Origin: CAINVV01 sp037137375
GTDB taxonomy: Bacteria > Bacteroidota > Bacteroidia > Bacteroidales > Prolixibacteraceae
Length of the DNA: 64,000 bases
Direction of reading: 5' to 3'
NCBI GenBank assembly: GCA_037137375.1
Contig: JBAXKJ010000008.1
Coordinates: forward strand, 62,001 to 126,000
Made by a program: the position numbers and the translations under genes. Below are positions 50,983 through 60,520 of the stretch, piece by piece. Within the stretch, counting starts at the first letter, position 1. Each line of letters opens with the position of its first letter. The notes below the pieces were generated by a model. The model was not told the DNA's origin. It searched no databases and worked only from the letters and a program-made list of their open reading frames with translations.

Positions 50983-53070
50983 ATGAGAACTTTTCACCTA
51001 CTTTTTCTATCGGCTAGCCTACTGATGGTTGGCGACCTGGCGACAGGACAGACGGCCAAAAAAAATTATCTGCCTGACACACCCAAGCTGAAATCAGATC
51101 TGATGACACCGGAAGTGCTCTGGTCATTTGGACGCGTTGGATCAGTACAGGTTTCCCCGGATGGGGACAAAATATTGTATGATGTCACGTATTTCAATAT
51201 CTCAGAAAATAAATCCTACCGGGATCTCTATACCGCACCAATTTCAGGTGGCCCGGCCGTGCGTATCACAGACACGCCGGAAAAGGAATCGGAAGAAATC
51301 TGGCGGCCCGACGGAAAGAAAATAGGTTATATTACGACCGCTTCCGGTGAGCCGCAGCTCTGGGAAGTCAACCCGGATGGTTCCTCTCCCAGGCAGGTCT
51401 CCAAAGTTAAGGACGGCATCGGAGGCTTTAGGTATTCACCGGATATGAAGCATATCTTCTTCATCGGCACAGTCAAGGTAGACAAGGATCTGCACGACCT
51501 CTATCCCGACCTGCCCAAGGCGAATGCCCGTTTGTACGACGACATCATGTACCGGCACTGGGACACCTGGAGCGACGGGACCTATCAGCATGTTTTTGTG
51601 GCAAACTATGGCGAAAACGGTCTTTCAGACATCAAAGACATCCAGCAGGGCGAACGTTATGACACCCCGATGAAGCCAAATGGCGGGACGGAACAGATTG
51701 CCTGGAGTGCGGATGGAAAAACCATCGCCTATACCTGCAAGAAAAAGGCCGGCAAAGAATATGCCGTTTCTACCAATTCAGACATCTACTTCTATAACCT
51801 GGAAACCGGTTCGACCAAGAATTTTACTTCAGGGATGATGGGATATGACCAAAATCCAACCTTTTCCCCTGATGGCAAAATGATTGCATGGGAGAGTATG
51901 GAACGCGATGGTTATGAGGCAGATAAGAATCGTCTTTTCGTTGCGGACCTGGCTACCGGGAAGAAGGAAGACCTGAGTGCAAGTTTCGATCAGAATGTCC
52001 AGAATATGCATTGGTCCAAAGACAGCAAGACCCTCTGGTTTATTTCGGATATTAAGGCAACCGATGAAATCTTCAGGCTGGATTTTCCAACGAAAAAAAT
52101 CTCCAGGGTAACGGACGGAATTCATAATTACCAGAATGTACTTCCTGCCGGGGATAAACTTGTGGCGTCAAAAGTTTCCATGTCTCAACCCGCGGAAATT
52201 TATCTGGTAGATCCGAAGACCGGACAAGATAAGCCTCTCACGACTGTCAACAAGGGCATTCTGGACCAGCTGGCTATTGGAAAAGTGGAAAGCCGTTGGA
52301 TCACCACGACGGATAAGAAGAAAATGCGTGCCTGGGTGATCTATCCGCCACATTTCGATCCGAAGAAGAAATATCCTGCCCTGCTTTTCTGTGAAGGCGG
52401 ACCTCAAAATACCGTCAATCAGTTTTGGTCATACAGATGGAATTTCCAGATTATGGCTGCCAACAATTATATTATCATCGCTCCTAACCGCCGGGGCCTT
52501 CCGGGGTTCGGCCACGAATGGAACGAGCAGATCTCGGGCGACTACGGTGGTCAGAACATGAAGGACTACCTGACTGCGATCGACACTCTTGCCGCAGAGC
52601 CTTATGTCAATAAAAATAAACTTGGCGCCGTAGGGGCCAGCTATGGGGGTTATTCCATCTATTACCTCGCGGGAATCCACAAGGGAAGATTCAAAGCTTT
52701 CATCTCGCATAGCGGCATCTTCAACATGGAAGCACTTTATTCAACAACCGAAGAGATGTGGTTCGTCAACTGGGATAACGGAGGAGCTTACTGGGATATG
52801 AAAAATGCAGTCGCTCAGAATACATACAAGAACTTCTCCCCACACAAATTGGTGCAAAACTGGGATACCCCAATGTTGGTCATCCACGGAGAAAGAGATT
52901 ACAGAATTCCTTATACCCAGGGCATGGGAGCCTTTAATTCAGCCAGATTAAAGAACATTCCGGCAGAGCTTTTACTCTTCCCGGAGGAAAACCACTGGAT
53001 CCTTCAGGCACAGAATGGAATCCTTTGGCAGCGCGTATTCTTTAACTGGTTAGATCGTTGGCTGAAGTAG
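50983..53070 (+). CDS. S9 family peptidase, dipeptidyl-peptidase 5 type, exported
   Basis: This 695-residue protein has a signal peptide (FHLLFLSASLLMVGDLATGQ), an N-terminal beta-propeller of WD40-like repeats (VQVSPDGDKILYDVTYF, KDSKTLWFIS), and a C-terminal alpha/beta hydrolase with catalytic Ser in GAVGASYGGYSIYYLAG, Asp in HGERDYRIPYTQ and His in PEENHWIL. The run IAPNRRGLPGFGHEWNEQIS and the overall sequence closely match Porphyromonas gingivalis DPP5, a periplasmic dipeptidyl peptidase that helps non-saccharolytic bacteria take up peptides. It stands alone between ICMT-like and a small membrane protein gene; the 53071-53120 gap is short. Confidence 0.93.
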   Translation: MRTFHLLFLSASLLMVGDLATGQTAKKNYLPDTPKLKSDLMTPEVLWSFGRVGSVQVSPDGDKILYDVTYFNISENKSYRDLYTAPISGGPAVRITDTPEKESEEIWRPDGKKIGYITTASGEPQLWEVNPDGSSPRQVSKVKDGIGGFRYSPDMKHIFFIGTVKVDKDLHDLYPDLPKANARLYDDIMYRHWDTWSDGTYQHVFVANYGENGLSDIKDIQQGERYDTPMKPNGGTEQIAWSADGKTIAYTCKKKAGKEYAVSTNSDIYFYNLETGSTKNFTSGMMGYDQNPTFSPDGKMIAWESMERDGYEADKNRLFVADLATGKKEDLSASFDQNVQNMHWSKDSKTLWFISDIKATDEIFRLDFPTKKISRVTDGIHNYQNVLPAGDKLVASKVSMSQPAEIYLVDPKTGQDKPLTTVNKGILDQLAIGKVESRWITTTDKKKMRAWVIYPPHFDPKKKYPALLFCEGGPQNTVNQFWSYRWNFQIMAANNYIIIAPNRRGLPGFGHEWNEQISGDYGGQNMKDYLTAIDTLAAEPYVNKNKLGAVGASYGGYSIYYLAGIHKGRFKAFISHSGIFNMEALYSTTEEMWFVNWDNGGAYWDMKNAVAQNTYKNFSPHKLVQNWDTPMLVIHGERDYRIPYTQGMGAFNSARLKNIPAELLLFPEENHWILQAQNGILWQRVFFNWLDRWLK

Positions 53071-53120
53071 CTTTTATTAACAAATTATGTATATTTACAC
53101 TGTAAAAAATTAACTCATTT

Positions 53121-53345
53121 ATGAGCAGCAGAAGACTCTATGATAAAGTAATGACGATTGTCGGAACATTGATGATCTTTTTTTACTTTGGAATGGCCTA
53201 TGTTATCTTATTTTCTTCGATTATCAATGCGGAGCAGACCATGAAGGTGATTTTTGCTACTCCACTTTTGCTCTATGGAACGTACCGGATTGTGCTTTCT
53301 TATCAAAAGATCAAAGAAAATTTTTTCGAGTCAGAAGATGATTAA
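53121..53345 (+). CDS. Small two-helix membrane protein, unrecognised
   Basis: This 74-residue protein has two hydrophobic segments (VGTLMIFFYFGMAYVILFSSII and KVIFATPLLLYGTYRIVLSY) and ends in an acidic tail (FFESEDD). I know similar small proteins next to PstS-like/TPR/Exb clusters in other Bacteroidota, but not a function. It lies 203 nt before the substrate-binding protein gene; that gap (53346-53548) is AT-rich and holds nothing else I can support. Confidence 0.7.
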   Translation: MSSRRLYDKVMTIVGTLMIFFYFGMAYVILFSSIINAEQTMKVIFATPLLLYGTYRIVLSYQKIKENFFESEDD

Positions 53346-53548
53346 TTTCGCTCATATTTTGATGCCTAATCGCTGATTTTCAGGATTATTTAAACTCAAT
53401 CTAAATTTTGCAGACTTTTTAGAATGTTTTAGTTTGAAAGTTAAATAGTTCAGCTAAAAAAAAAATAAGAATGTGATAATTTATTGCCCTATAACAAATT
53501 TGATTTATTATTATTGCAACGAAATTTTAACCATTTCAGACTGAATTT

Positions 53549-54517
53549 GTGAAATTGTTTTCAAACTTGAGGGACAAAAGGTCGATCGGACTGATAATCT
53601 GTAGTTTAGTATTAATTACAATACTAAGCATTCAGTGCGGCCCCCGTACGCCCGCTGCGATGGAAGAGACGCCAACCAGGGGGAACATCCGTATGGTTGT
53701 AGATCCTTCCTTTCAGCCAATTGTCGAGGAAGAAATAGCTATTTTCACTTCGGTTTATAAATTTGCGCACATAACCCCTGTTTATCTATCCGAGAAGGAT
53801 TTGATCGCAGCTTTTCTCAATGATTCAATAAAGACCGTTGTTACAGCCTGGGAACCAACTACGCAGCAAAAGGAACTCTTGTTAAGTATGCAAACTATTG
53901 CCAGGACTAACACGGTGGCTTATGATGCGATCGCCTTGGTCCTGAACAAAGAAAATATGGATTCCCTTTTTACTTATCAGAATGTGAATGATCTTTTCAC
54001 TGGTAAGCTAAACGACTGGAAGCAAATGAATGCCAAATCAAAACTAGGTAAGATTGTGGCAGTCTTCGACAATGATAAGTCAGCCAATATCCGGTATTTT
54101 AAGGAAACTTTTAATCTCCCAACGCAATTGCCTTCCAACTTTTATTCAGTTAATACCAACCAGGAAGTAATCGACTATGTTCAAAAGAACAAGAATGCCA
54201 TCGGCATGGTGAGTGTCAACTGGATTGGAGACAAGAAGGATTCTATCAGCAGGTCATTTTCGGATAAAATCAAAATTGCCGCTGTTTCGCAAAAATTTCT
54301 TGAGCAGGGATCCTACTTTTTGCCTGTTCAGGGATCCATTTATGACAAGAGTTATCCTTTTACCAGAAAGATAAATGTGGTTACCAGGGAGAGCTTTAAA
54401 GGGTTGGGGACTGGTTTCAATTCGTGGTGGTCTGGCGAAAGGGGACAACGGATTGTTCTTAAATCAGGATTGGTTCCGGCAACAATGCCTATACGATTAA
54501 TGCAGATAAAGAAGTAA
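53549..54517 (+). CDS. PstS-like periplasmic substrate-binding lipoprotein
   Basis: This 322-residue protein has an N-terminal signal (IGLIICSLVLITILSIQC, Cys 31, lipobox S-I-Q-C) and the PBP-like fold: GNIRMVVDPSFQPIVEEE, the VVTAWEPT strand, YDAIALVLNKEN, FDNDKSANIRYFKETFN and a Gly/Met-rich GMVSVNWIG segment. Family members bind phosphate, but no PstCAB transporter is here; instead the TPR/ExbB/ExbD/TonB genes follow, so it may be linked to TonB-dependent uptake. Start is GTG 53549, because a stop at 53528 precedes and no ATG is in frame. Confidence 0.82.
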   Translation: MKLFSNLRDKRSIGLIICSLVLITILSIQCGPRTPAAMEETPTRGNIRMVVDPSFQPIVEEEIAIFTSVYKFAHITPVYLSEKDLIAAFLNDSIKTVVTAWEPTTQQKELLLSMQTIARTNTVAYDAIALVLNKENMDSLFTYQNVNDLFTGKLNDWKQMNAKSKLGKIVAVFDNDKSANIRYFKETFNLPTQLPSNFYSVNTNQEVIDYVQKNKNAIGMVSVNWIGDKKDSISRSFSDKIKIAAVSQKFLEQGSYFLPVQGSIYDKSYPFTRKINVVTRESFKGLGTGFNSWWSGERGQRIVLKSGLVPATMPIRLMQIKK

Positions 54518-54535
54518 CTCAAATATATTGTTAAA

Positions 54536-56731
54536 ATGATAAATAGTCTATTTAAAAAAACATCTGTGATCATTATCCTGCTTATTCTTGGAAGTATATC
54601 CGGATTAAAGGCACAGACACTGGAAGAAGCAATCACTGCAACAAACAATGAACAGTACGACAAGGCAGACCAGATACTTCAGGGCCTGGCCAAGAGTGCT
54701 CCCAGTAGTAAGGTCTACTACCGGCTCGGAGAGAACATCTTGTTAAATTTCTTTTCTGACTCGATTTCCAACTCCTTAAAAGTCATAGCAATTGAGGCAA
54801 AGCAAGCTTTTGACAAGGGTATTGCGCTGAGTCCAAATGATCCTTTAAACTACGTGGGTTTAGCCAAAGTTGCTTCCTATCTGGGCGACCAGAAGACTGC
54901 TACAGACATGAGGGCAAAGGCAAAGAGTTTTTTACTTCCTTATAAAAAGGTTACCAAGATTCCAAATCCGCAGGAATATGCTTATACCTTAGCAAAACTG
55001 GCCGAATCATATATCGTTTTCAACAGTGTAGATACTGTTCTTGCTATGCCTGCCTTGAGGGAAGCGCTTTCCATCGACCAGAAAAATGGTGAGATATACA
55101 TCATCGCCGGAGATATTTATCTGCTGGTCAACAATGGTTCTCTTGCAATTAAGATGTACAATAAGGCTCAGGAGATTGATGTAAAATCTCCGATGGCCAA
55201 CATGAAAATCGGCAGTATCTACTTCAAAGGTAAAAATTATGGTGCAGCCATTCCCTATTACGAACAGGCAATTGCACTGGATAAAAACTATGCTCCTGCT
55301 TACCGCGAACTCGGTCAGCTATATGCCGGGGCTGCAAGGTTGGCAGAATCCAAAGCTAATTATGAGATTTACCTCAAATTGACCAATCAGAATATACCAG
55401 CAAAGATTCGTTATGTCATCTCTCTTTTCTATTCGAAAGATTATGCAGCAGTAATTAAAAACGTGGAGGATATTTTCGCAGTAGACAAATCAAGAATTGT
55501 CCTGAACCGTCTGGCGGGATACTCTTCCTACGAAATGGGTAATTATCCTCAGGCCCAGACCTACATGGACCGCCTCTTTGCCAATCTACCCGCTGACAAG
55601 CTCATCAAAAAAGACTATATTTATTATGCCAGGATTCTGATGAAAAAGAATCAGAATTATCCAAAACTACTGATTGAACTTGACAAGGCCAATGCGGATC
55701 TTGCAAAAGCCAAGGATAAGAATGAATCACTGAAGGGTCCGGCTAAAGAAAAAGAAAAAATCAACGAGGCACCTCTGGCAGCTAAAGTTGCAGAAGTTCA
55801 GAACAACATCAGTGCCATTGAAAAAGAGCTCGCTAAAGGATATGAATCCTACGAAAAAGCCATCACTTTTGGCGATGAAGATGTCAACCTGATCCAGGAA
55901 AAAGCAAACAATCACTACATGCACAAACAGTATAGCCATGCTGCAGAAAACTGGAAAAGACTGATTGCCAAGGGTAAAGATTCCGAAGAAAACTTCCTTC
56001 AGATTGGAAAAGCCTATTATCAAGGTAAGGAGTTTGACAAGGCCGATGAGGTATTCGGTCAGATGATTGCTAAATATCCCGATCAGATTTCGGCCTACCA
56101 ATGGTCAGCCATAAACGCCTCTGCCAAGGATCCAGATTCAAAACTTGGTTTAGGCAAACAGAAATTCGCCGCTCTTCTTGCCAAAGCTACTTCTGATTCT
56201 GTTAAGTATGTAAAAGAAATCTTTGATGCGTTACGTTTCCTTGGGTACAATGCCTTGCAAGCAGACAAATTTGATGAGGCCAAGGCTTATTACAACCGCA
56301 TGGCAAATCTTGATCCAAAGAATAAAGACATGATGATCCAGGCATATAGCTCTATGGCCTCCATGTACCTGCAAAAGGGCGAATACCCGAGAGCTACTGA
56401 ATCATATAATAAGATTCTCGAATTGGATCCTGCTAATGAGGCGGCCAAATCATCTATTAAATATATAGTAGCCCTGCAATCGAGTGCTAAACCCAAAGCC
56501 AATCCGAATGAGATATCAGGTGTCATCAAGGACAGCTCGGGAATACCAATTGCAGGAGCTTCAGTAAGGGTAAAAGACACCGCTGCAGAAGCCTGGACGA
56601 ACGCGAAAGGGGAATACAGATTTACGATGCCTGAAGCCTCCACAACACTGGTGATCAGCGCCAAAGATTACAAAGCAACCGAAATCACAGTGACTGCAAA
56701 AAGGGTTTACAATGCCACTTTGAGCAAATAA
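54536..56731 (+). CDS. TPR-repeat protein with C-terminal carboxypeptidase-regulatory-like domain
   Basis: This 731-residue exported protein has a signal peptide (SVIIILLILGSISGLKA), about ten TPR-type helical repeats (e.g. AAIPYYEQAIALDKNYAPAY, AQTYMDRLF, ATESYNKILELDPANEAA), a charged helical middle (KEKEKINEAPLAAKVAEV), and a C-terminal beta-sandwich (about 660-731: GVIKDSSGIPIAGASVRV, AWTNAKGEYRFTMPEA) of the carboxypeptidase-regulatory type common in TonB-linked outer membrane proteins. It probably organises or reports on the envelope complex; not an enzyme. It is 18 nt after the PstS-like gene. Confidence 0.85.
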   Translation: MINSLFKKTSVIIILLILGSISGLKAQTLEEAITATNNEQYDKADQILQGLAKSAPSSKVYYRLGENILLNFFSDSISNSLKVIAIEAKQAFDKGIALSPNDPLNYVGLAKVASYLGDQKTATDMRAKAKSFLLPYKKVTKIPNPQEYAYTLAKLAESYIVFNSVDTVLAMPALREALSIDQKNGEIYIIAGDIYLLVNNGSLAIKMYNKAQEIDVKSPMANMKIGSIYFKGKNYGAAIPYYEQAIALDKNYAPAYRELGQLYAGAARLAESKANYEIYLKLTNQNIPAKIRYVISLFYSKDYAAVIKNVEDIFAVDKSRIVLNRLAGYSSYEMGNYPQAQTYMDRLFANLPADKLIKKDYIYYARILMKKNQNYPKLLIELDKANADLAKAKDKNESLKGPAKEKEKINEAPLAAKVAEVQNNISAIEKELAKGYESYEKAITFGDEDVNLIQEKANNHYMHKQYSHAAENWKRLIAKGKDSEENFLQIGKAYYQGKEFDKADEVFGQMIAKYPDQISAYQWSAINASAKDPDSKLGLGKQKFAALLAKATSDSVKYVKEIFDALRFLGYNALQADKFDEAKAYYNRMANLDPKNKDMMIQAYSSMASMYLQKGEYPRATESYNKILELDPANEAAKSSIKYIVALQSSAKPKANPNEISGVIKDSSGIPIAGASVRVKDTAAEAWTNAKGEYRFTMPEASTTLVISAKDYKATEITVTAKRVYNATLSK

Positions 56732-56802
56732 TTAAATTGGAATCAAAACAATAACATAGAGATTCAATAAAGTTTTATTTAACCACGAAAACAATTAAAA
56801 AG

Positions 56803-57621
56803 ATGAGTAAAAATTCAGGTTCATTCAAAAAAATGTTCGAGTCATTTTTTGCCACAGGTGCAATTCTTATTGCATTCTTATTCGCTTACTATCTGTACTC
56901 AAGTATTATGGGTAGCCCGGTCAACTTTGAAGGGGGAAATCCAAAAGGAACACCACTCCCAGGTAATTACATGGGAATGCTTTACAAAGGAGGTCCTATT
57001 GTACCTATCCTGATGACATGTATTCTTACCCTGCTTATTTTCATTGTTGAAAGAGCAATTACCTTGGCCAAAGTAAAAGGAAAAAGCAGTTTGGACGCTT
57101 TCGTCGCAAACATTCAATCTCTTACCGCTAAGGATAAAATTGAAGATGCCATCACCGCATGTGACACCCAGAAAGGTTCTTTGGCAAATGTTGTAAAAGC
57201 AGGATTAGAGCGCTACAGAGACCTCGAAAACGATAAGACCCTCGAGAAAGATCAAAAGATCACTTCGATGAAACAAGCTTTGGAAGAAGCTTCCGCATTG
57301 GAATTGCCTATGCTGTCCAAAAACATGGTAATCCTTTCCACTCTTGCCTCTATCTCCGTATTGATCGGTTTGATTGGAACTGTACTCGGTATGATCCGCG
57401 CATTCGCTGCCCTTTCACAAGCTGGTGGATCTCCTGACGCTCTTCAATTGGCAACTGGTATTTCTGAGGCTTTGATCAACACCGCATTCGGTATTACAGG
57501 ATCAACGTTGGCCATCATTTTCTACAACTATTTCTCCTCTAAGATTGACGCCTTCACCTTCAAGATTGATGAGGCAGGCTTCAGCTTAACTCAGACATTC
57601 GCTGCTCGTATCAGAAAATAA
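56803..57621 (+). CDS. exbB: ExbB/TolQ/MotA-type proton channel
   Basis: This 272-residue inner-membrane protein has four hydrophobic segments (about 16-36, 66-88, 172-200 and 222-245): ATGAILIAFLFAYYLYSSIM, IVPILMTCILTLLIFIVE, STLASISVLIGLIGTVLGMI, and TAFGITGSTLAIIFYNYF. The AFAALSQAGGSPDALQLATGISEALINTAFG stretch carries the conserved Gly/Ala/Thr used in proton conduction. With two ExbD proteins it forms the ExbBD motor that energises TonB. First of exbB-exbD-exbD-tonB, 49 nt before exbD1. Confidence 0.93.
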   Translation: MSKNSGSFKKMFESFFATGAILIAFLFAYYLYSSIMGSPVNFEGGNPKGTPLPGNYMGMLYKGGPIVPILMTCILTLLIFIVERAITLAKVKGKSSLDAFVANIQSLTAKDKIEDAITACDTQKGSLANVVKAGLERYRDLENDKTLEKDQKITSMKQALEEASALELPMLSKNMVILSTLASISVLIGLIGTVLGMIRAFAALSQAGGSPDALQLATGISEALINTAFGITGSTLAIIFYNYFSSKIDAFTFKIDEAGFSLTQTFAARIRK

Positions 57622-57669
57622 TTGTCTGGGTTTAATTCTTTTGGTCACTAAAAAAATTAAAACTATCGC

Positions 57670-58302
57670 ATGCCAAAGATTAAAATACCCCATAAATCGC
57701 CTCATGTTGACATGACGCCGATGGTGGACCTCTTCTCGCTGCTGCTGACCTTCTTTATGTTGACTGCAACCATGAAGCCATCCGAACCGGCTCCTGTCGA
57801 TACACCAAAGTCTATATCTGAAAAACCCTCTCCTGACAAGAATATCATGACTATCACCATAGCCAAGGACAACAGGGTGTTTTTCAATGTAGACAATGGT
57901 CCGGATACCATCTTGCATTTCAGACCCAAAATCCTTGAAGAGATGGGTAAGAGATACAACATCGTATTCACCCCGCAAGAACTGCGCTATTTCGAAAAAA
58001 ACAGTGTCCCCTTTGGAGTCAACATTAAGGATTTTAAAGCCTACCTTGCTGCGAAGGACAACGAAAGAGCCAAGTTCGAAAAAGGAATCCCTCTTGATTC
58101 AACTGATAACCAGATGGCCTTGTGGATACTTTTCTCACGTCAGATTAACCCAGCAGTTAATGCCCTGATAAAAGGCGACAACGATGTGGAATATCCACTT
58201 GTGAAAAAAGTACTGGATATTTTGCAGGATAAGAACGTAAACAGGTTCAGCCTGATTACCAGCCTTGAAAAAGTTGAAGTAGTAGAAGAAGCTAAAAAGT
58301 AG
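57670..58302 (+). CDS. exbD: ExbD/TolR-type transport energising protein 1
   Basis: This 210-residue protein has one N-terminal transmembrane helix (VDMTPMVDLFSLLLTFFMLTA) carrying the conserved proton-relay Asp, and a periplasmic domain of about 150 residues. It pairs with ExbB. Its C-terminal part is longer than typical E. coli ExbD. Only 4 nt before exbD2. Confidence 0.92.
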   Translation: MPKIKIPHKSPHVDMTPMVDLFSLLLTFFMLTATMKPSEPAPVDTPKSISEKPSPDKNIMTITIAKDNRVFFNVDNGPDTILHFRPKILEEMGKRYNIVFTPQELRYFEKNSVPFGVNIKDFKAYLAAKDNERAKFEKGIPLDSTDNQMALWILFSRQINPAVNALIKGDNDVEYPLVKKVLDILQDKNVNRFSLITSLEKVEVVEEAKK

Positions 58303-58306
58303 TATT

Positions 58307-58975
58307 ATGGCAGAAATTATACAAGAAGATAAACACCAAGGCGGGAAGAAGAAACCTAAAAAACATTCAACCGCCATAGACATGACTCCGATGGTAGACC
58401 TTATGTGTCTGCTTATCACGTTCTTCATGCTTACGACTGCTTTTGCCAAACCTAAGGTCATGGAAATCGCTTTACCTGAGAAAATCAAGAAAAACGAAAA
58501 AGTGGATCCTCCTAAAATTGCCGAGAGTCGTACCCTTAACATCATCATGGGTCCAAACGACAAGGTATTTTGGTATCCCGGCAAGGCAGATCCTGCGGCA
58601 TTGGTTCCGCTACAGGAAACTAACTTCAGCGCAACTGGTATCCGTCAGGTTTTACTTGACAGAAACAGGGCACTCTTCAAAAAAATTGAAGCGTTTAAGT
58701 CTGATGTTATTGCAGGTAAGATTGATATCAAGCAAGATTCATTGCAGTCAGCTATCCGACAGCTCAAGAAAAATGATGATACCGGTCCGATTGTACTTAT
58801 CAAATTCTACAAGAAGTCGAAGTACAAGAATTTTGTCGATATAATTGATGAAATGTCAATCGTAGGTATTGCCATATACATTGTTACCGACATAGACTGG
58901 GTTGAGCAAAATATGGTTGAACGTGCTCTTGGGATACCGTTAACTGCTTTCTCACCCCCTACAGCAAAAAAATAA
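58307..58975 (+). CDS. exbD: ExbD/TolR-type transport energising protein 2
   Basis: This 222-residue second ExbD has the same N-terminal Asp-bearing helix (IDMTPMVDLMCLLITFFML) after a basic cytoplasmic leader (KHQGGKKKPKKHSTA), and a different periplasmic domain from the first copy. Two distinct ExbDs with one ExbB are the usual Bacteroidota arrangement for a TonB motor or the related gliding/secretion motor. 12 nt before tonB. Confidence 0.92.
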   Translation: MAEIIQEDKHQGGKKKPKKHSTAIDMTPMVDLMCLLITFFMLTTAFAKPKVMEIALPEKIKKNEKVDPPKIAESRTLNIIMGPNDKVFWYPGKADPAALVPLQETNFSATGIRQVLLDRNRALFKKIEAFKSDVIAGKIDIKQDSLQSAIRQLKKNDDTGPIVLIKFYKKSKYKNFVDIIDEMSIVGIAIYIVTDIDWVEQNMVERALGIPLTAFSPPTAKK

Positions 58976-58987
58976 AGATCGACACGT

Positions 58988-59764
58988 ATGGTAATAGATA
59001 AACAGTTCACTCCTACTTTCGATGACATAGTCTTCGAGAATAGAAACCAGGAATATGGCGCGTATCAGATTCGGAAAAAATACAACCGTGTTGTTCTAAT
59101 CTCTACGCTGATCGGTATTTTCGTCCTCGGTTTAATCGTAATTGTTCCCTATATCAGGGCAAGCAATCAAGCGAGAGCAAAAGCCAGGGATGCCAAAGAG
59201 GTAATCGCGGAAATGGCCAACAACCTTCAACAGGATGCTCCGCCACCGCCGCCACCACCGCCACCACCACCACCAGCTGAACAACAAGCAGTTGTCAAAT
59301 ACGTTGCTCCAGTTGTTGTAGACTCCGTGAAAGTTGAAGATCAAAGTAAACTGATGATCTCCGACGAGCAGGTAACCACCACCGTCAACAAAGAAGTTGT
59401 GGAAGTGGTAGAACAAAAACAGGAGGAAGTACAAGAGAAGGAAGAACAACAGGTCTTCGTTGTGGTAGAGGAGATGCCGGAATTCCCCGGCGGCGAGACT
59501 GCACTTCGTAATTACATTGCCAAAGCAATCGTCTATCCGACCGTTGCCCAGGAAAATGGTATTCAGGGTAAAGTATTCGTAACCTTCGTCGTAAACAAGG
59601 ACGGTTCGGTGTCAAACGCCAAGATCGCCCGAGGTGTGGATGCATCACTCGATACAGAAGCATTACGCGTGGTCTCAACCTTACCGAAGTGGAAACCAGG
59701 GAAACAACGTGGTGTGCCTGTAAGGGTTTCTTACACCGTTCCGATCAGCTTCAAACTTCAATAG
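58988..59764 (+). CDS. tonB: TonB-like energy transducer
   Basis: This 258-residue protein has a short cytoplasmic N-terminus (EYGAYQIRKKYNR), one transmembrane helix (VVLISTLIGIFVLGLIVIVPYI), a periplasmic linker with 12 consecutive prolines (about 82-93) and charged Glu/Lys-rich stretches (VVEVVEQKQEEVQEKEEQQ), and a C-terminal TonB domain (about 165-258: FPGGETALRNYIAKAIVYP, GKVFVTFVVNKDGSV, VVSTLPKWKPGKQRGVPV). It spans the periplasm to contact TonB boxes of outer membrane receptors. Last gene before a bidirectional terminator. Confidence 0.95.
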   Translation: MVIDKQFTPTFDDIVFENRNQEYGAYQIRKKYNRVVLISTLIGIFVLGLIVIVPYIRASNQARAKARDAKEVIAEMANNLQQDAPPPPPPPPPPPPAEQQAVVKYVAPVVVDSVKVEDQSKLMISDEQVTTTVNKEVVEVVEQKQEEVQEKEEQQVFVVVEEMPEFPGGETALRNYIAKAIVYPTVAQENGIQGKVFVTFVVNKDGSVSNAKIARGVDASLDTEALRVVSTLPKWKPGKQRGVPVRVSYTVPISFKLQ

Positions 59765-59802
59765 TGCATGATACAGGATTAATTGCCTGTTTGTAATATA
59801 AA

Positions 59803-59834
59803 GAAAGCCGCTTACTTCAATGTAAGCGGCTTTC
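59803..59834. terminator. Bidirectional terminator between tonB and the SOD gene
   Basis: A perfect 13-bp stem (GAAAGCCGCTTAC / GTAAGCGGCTTTC) with a 6-nt loop, followed by TTTTTG on the + strand. On the minus strand the stem is followed by a short U-run as well. It separates the convergent tonB and SOD genes. Confidence 0.9.
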
Positions 59835-59854
59835 TTTTTGTGGTTGAAATTTCC

Positions 59855-60520
59855 TTATTTGGAAGCTTCAAGATACAGTTTGTTAGCACGATCCCAGTTT
59901 ACTACATTCCAGTAAGCATCAGTATAATCTGCCCGCTTGTTCTGATATTTCAGATAATATGCGTGTTCCCAAACATCCAGGGATAAAACCGGCGTACCTT
60001 TTACGTCAGATACAGGCATCAAAGGATTGTCCTGATTAGGAGTAGAATGTATGGCTAACTTTCCATTGACCACCGAAAGCCAAACCCAGCCTGATCCAAA
60101 CCGGCCCAGCGCTGCCTTCTTAAACTCCTCCTTAAAATGATCGAAGCTTCCCCATCCCGACTTAATGGCCTCCCCTAACTTACCGGAAGGTTCACCACCC
60201 GACTTGGGTGCCATCCCGTTGAAGAAGAAAGTGTGGTTCCAGACTCCGCCTCCATTGTTTCGGATGGCTGCAGGCGTCTCAGCTGTGACTGATTTTTGTA
60301 AATCCAGGAGGGACATCTTTTCCTGTGGTGTGCCGGCAACAGCCTTATTTAAATTATCGACATAAGCCTTATGATGACGACCATAATGGATCTCCATGGT
60401 GGTTTTATCGATATAAGGTTCGAGCGCGTCAAACGCGTATGGCAATGGCTCTTGGGTAAACTGAGCAAATGCATTTGTTTCCATGACTAACAAGATTAAA
60501 ATGAATAATAAATTTTTCAT
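59855..60520 (-). CDS. Iron/manganese superoxide dismutase, exported
   Basis: This 221-residue Fe/Mn SOD dismutates superoxide. Unlike most it has a signal peptide (LLFILILLVMETNAFA), so it is probably periplasmic or outer-surface. Metal ligands: His in MEIHYGRHHKAYV, His in GVWNHTFFFNG, Asp and His in LDVWEHAYYLKYQN. The GSGWVWLSV strand and the NNGGGVWNH segment are typical. Sequence alone does not settle Fe versus Mn. Single gene with the bidirectional terminator on its 3' side; upstream is a 144-nt gap to malQ. Confidence 0.92.
   Translation of the reverse strand: MKNLLFILILLVMETNAFAQFTQEPLPYAFDALEPYIDKTTMEIHYGRHHKAYVDNLNKAVAGTPQEKMSLLDLQKSVTAETPAAIRNNGGGVWNHTFFFNGMAPKSGGEPSGKLGEAIKSGWGSFDHFKEEFKKAALGRFGSGWVWLSVVNGKLAIHSTPNQDNPLMPVSDVKGTPVLSLDVWEHAYYLKYQNKRADYTDAYWNVVNWDRANKLYLEASK

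Noticed and set aside
59240..59276. CCX-rich tract as a microsatellite
   Set aside because: It encodes the 12-proline linker of TonB in frame; mixed proline codons (CCG, CCA) show it is coding sequence, not a simple repeat.
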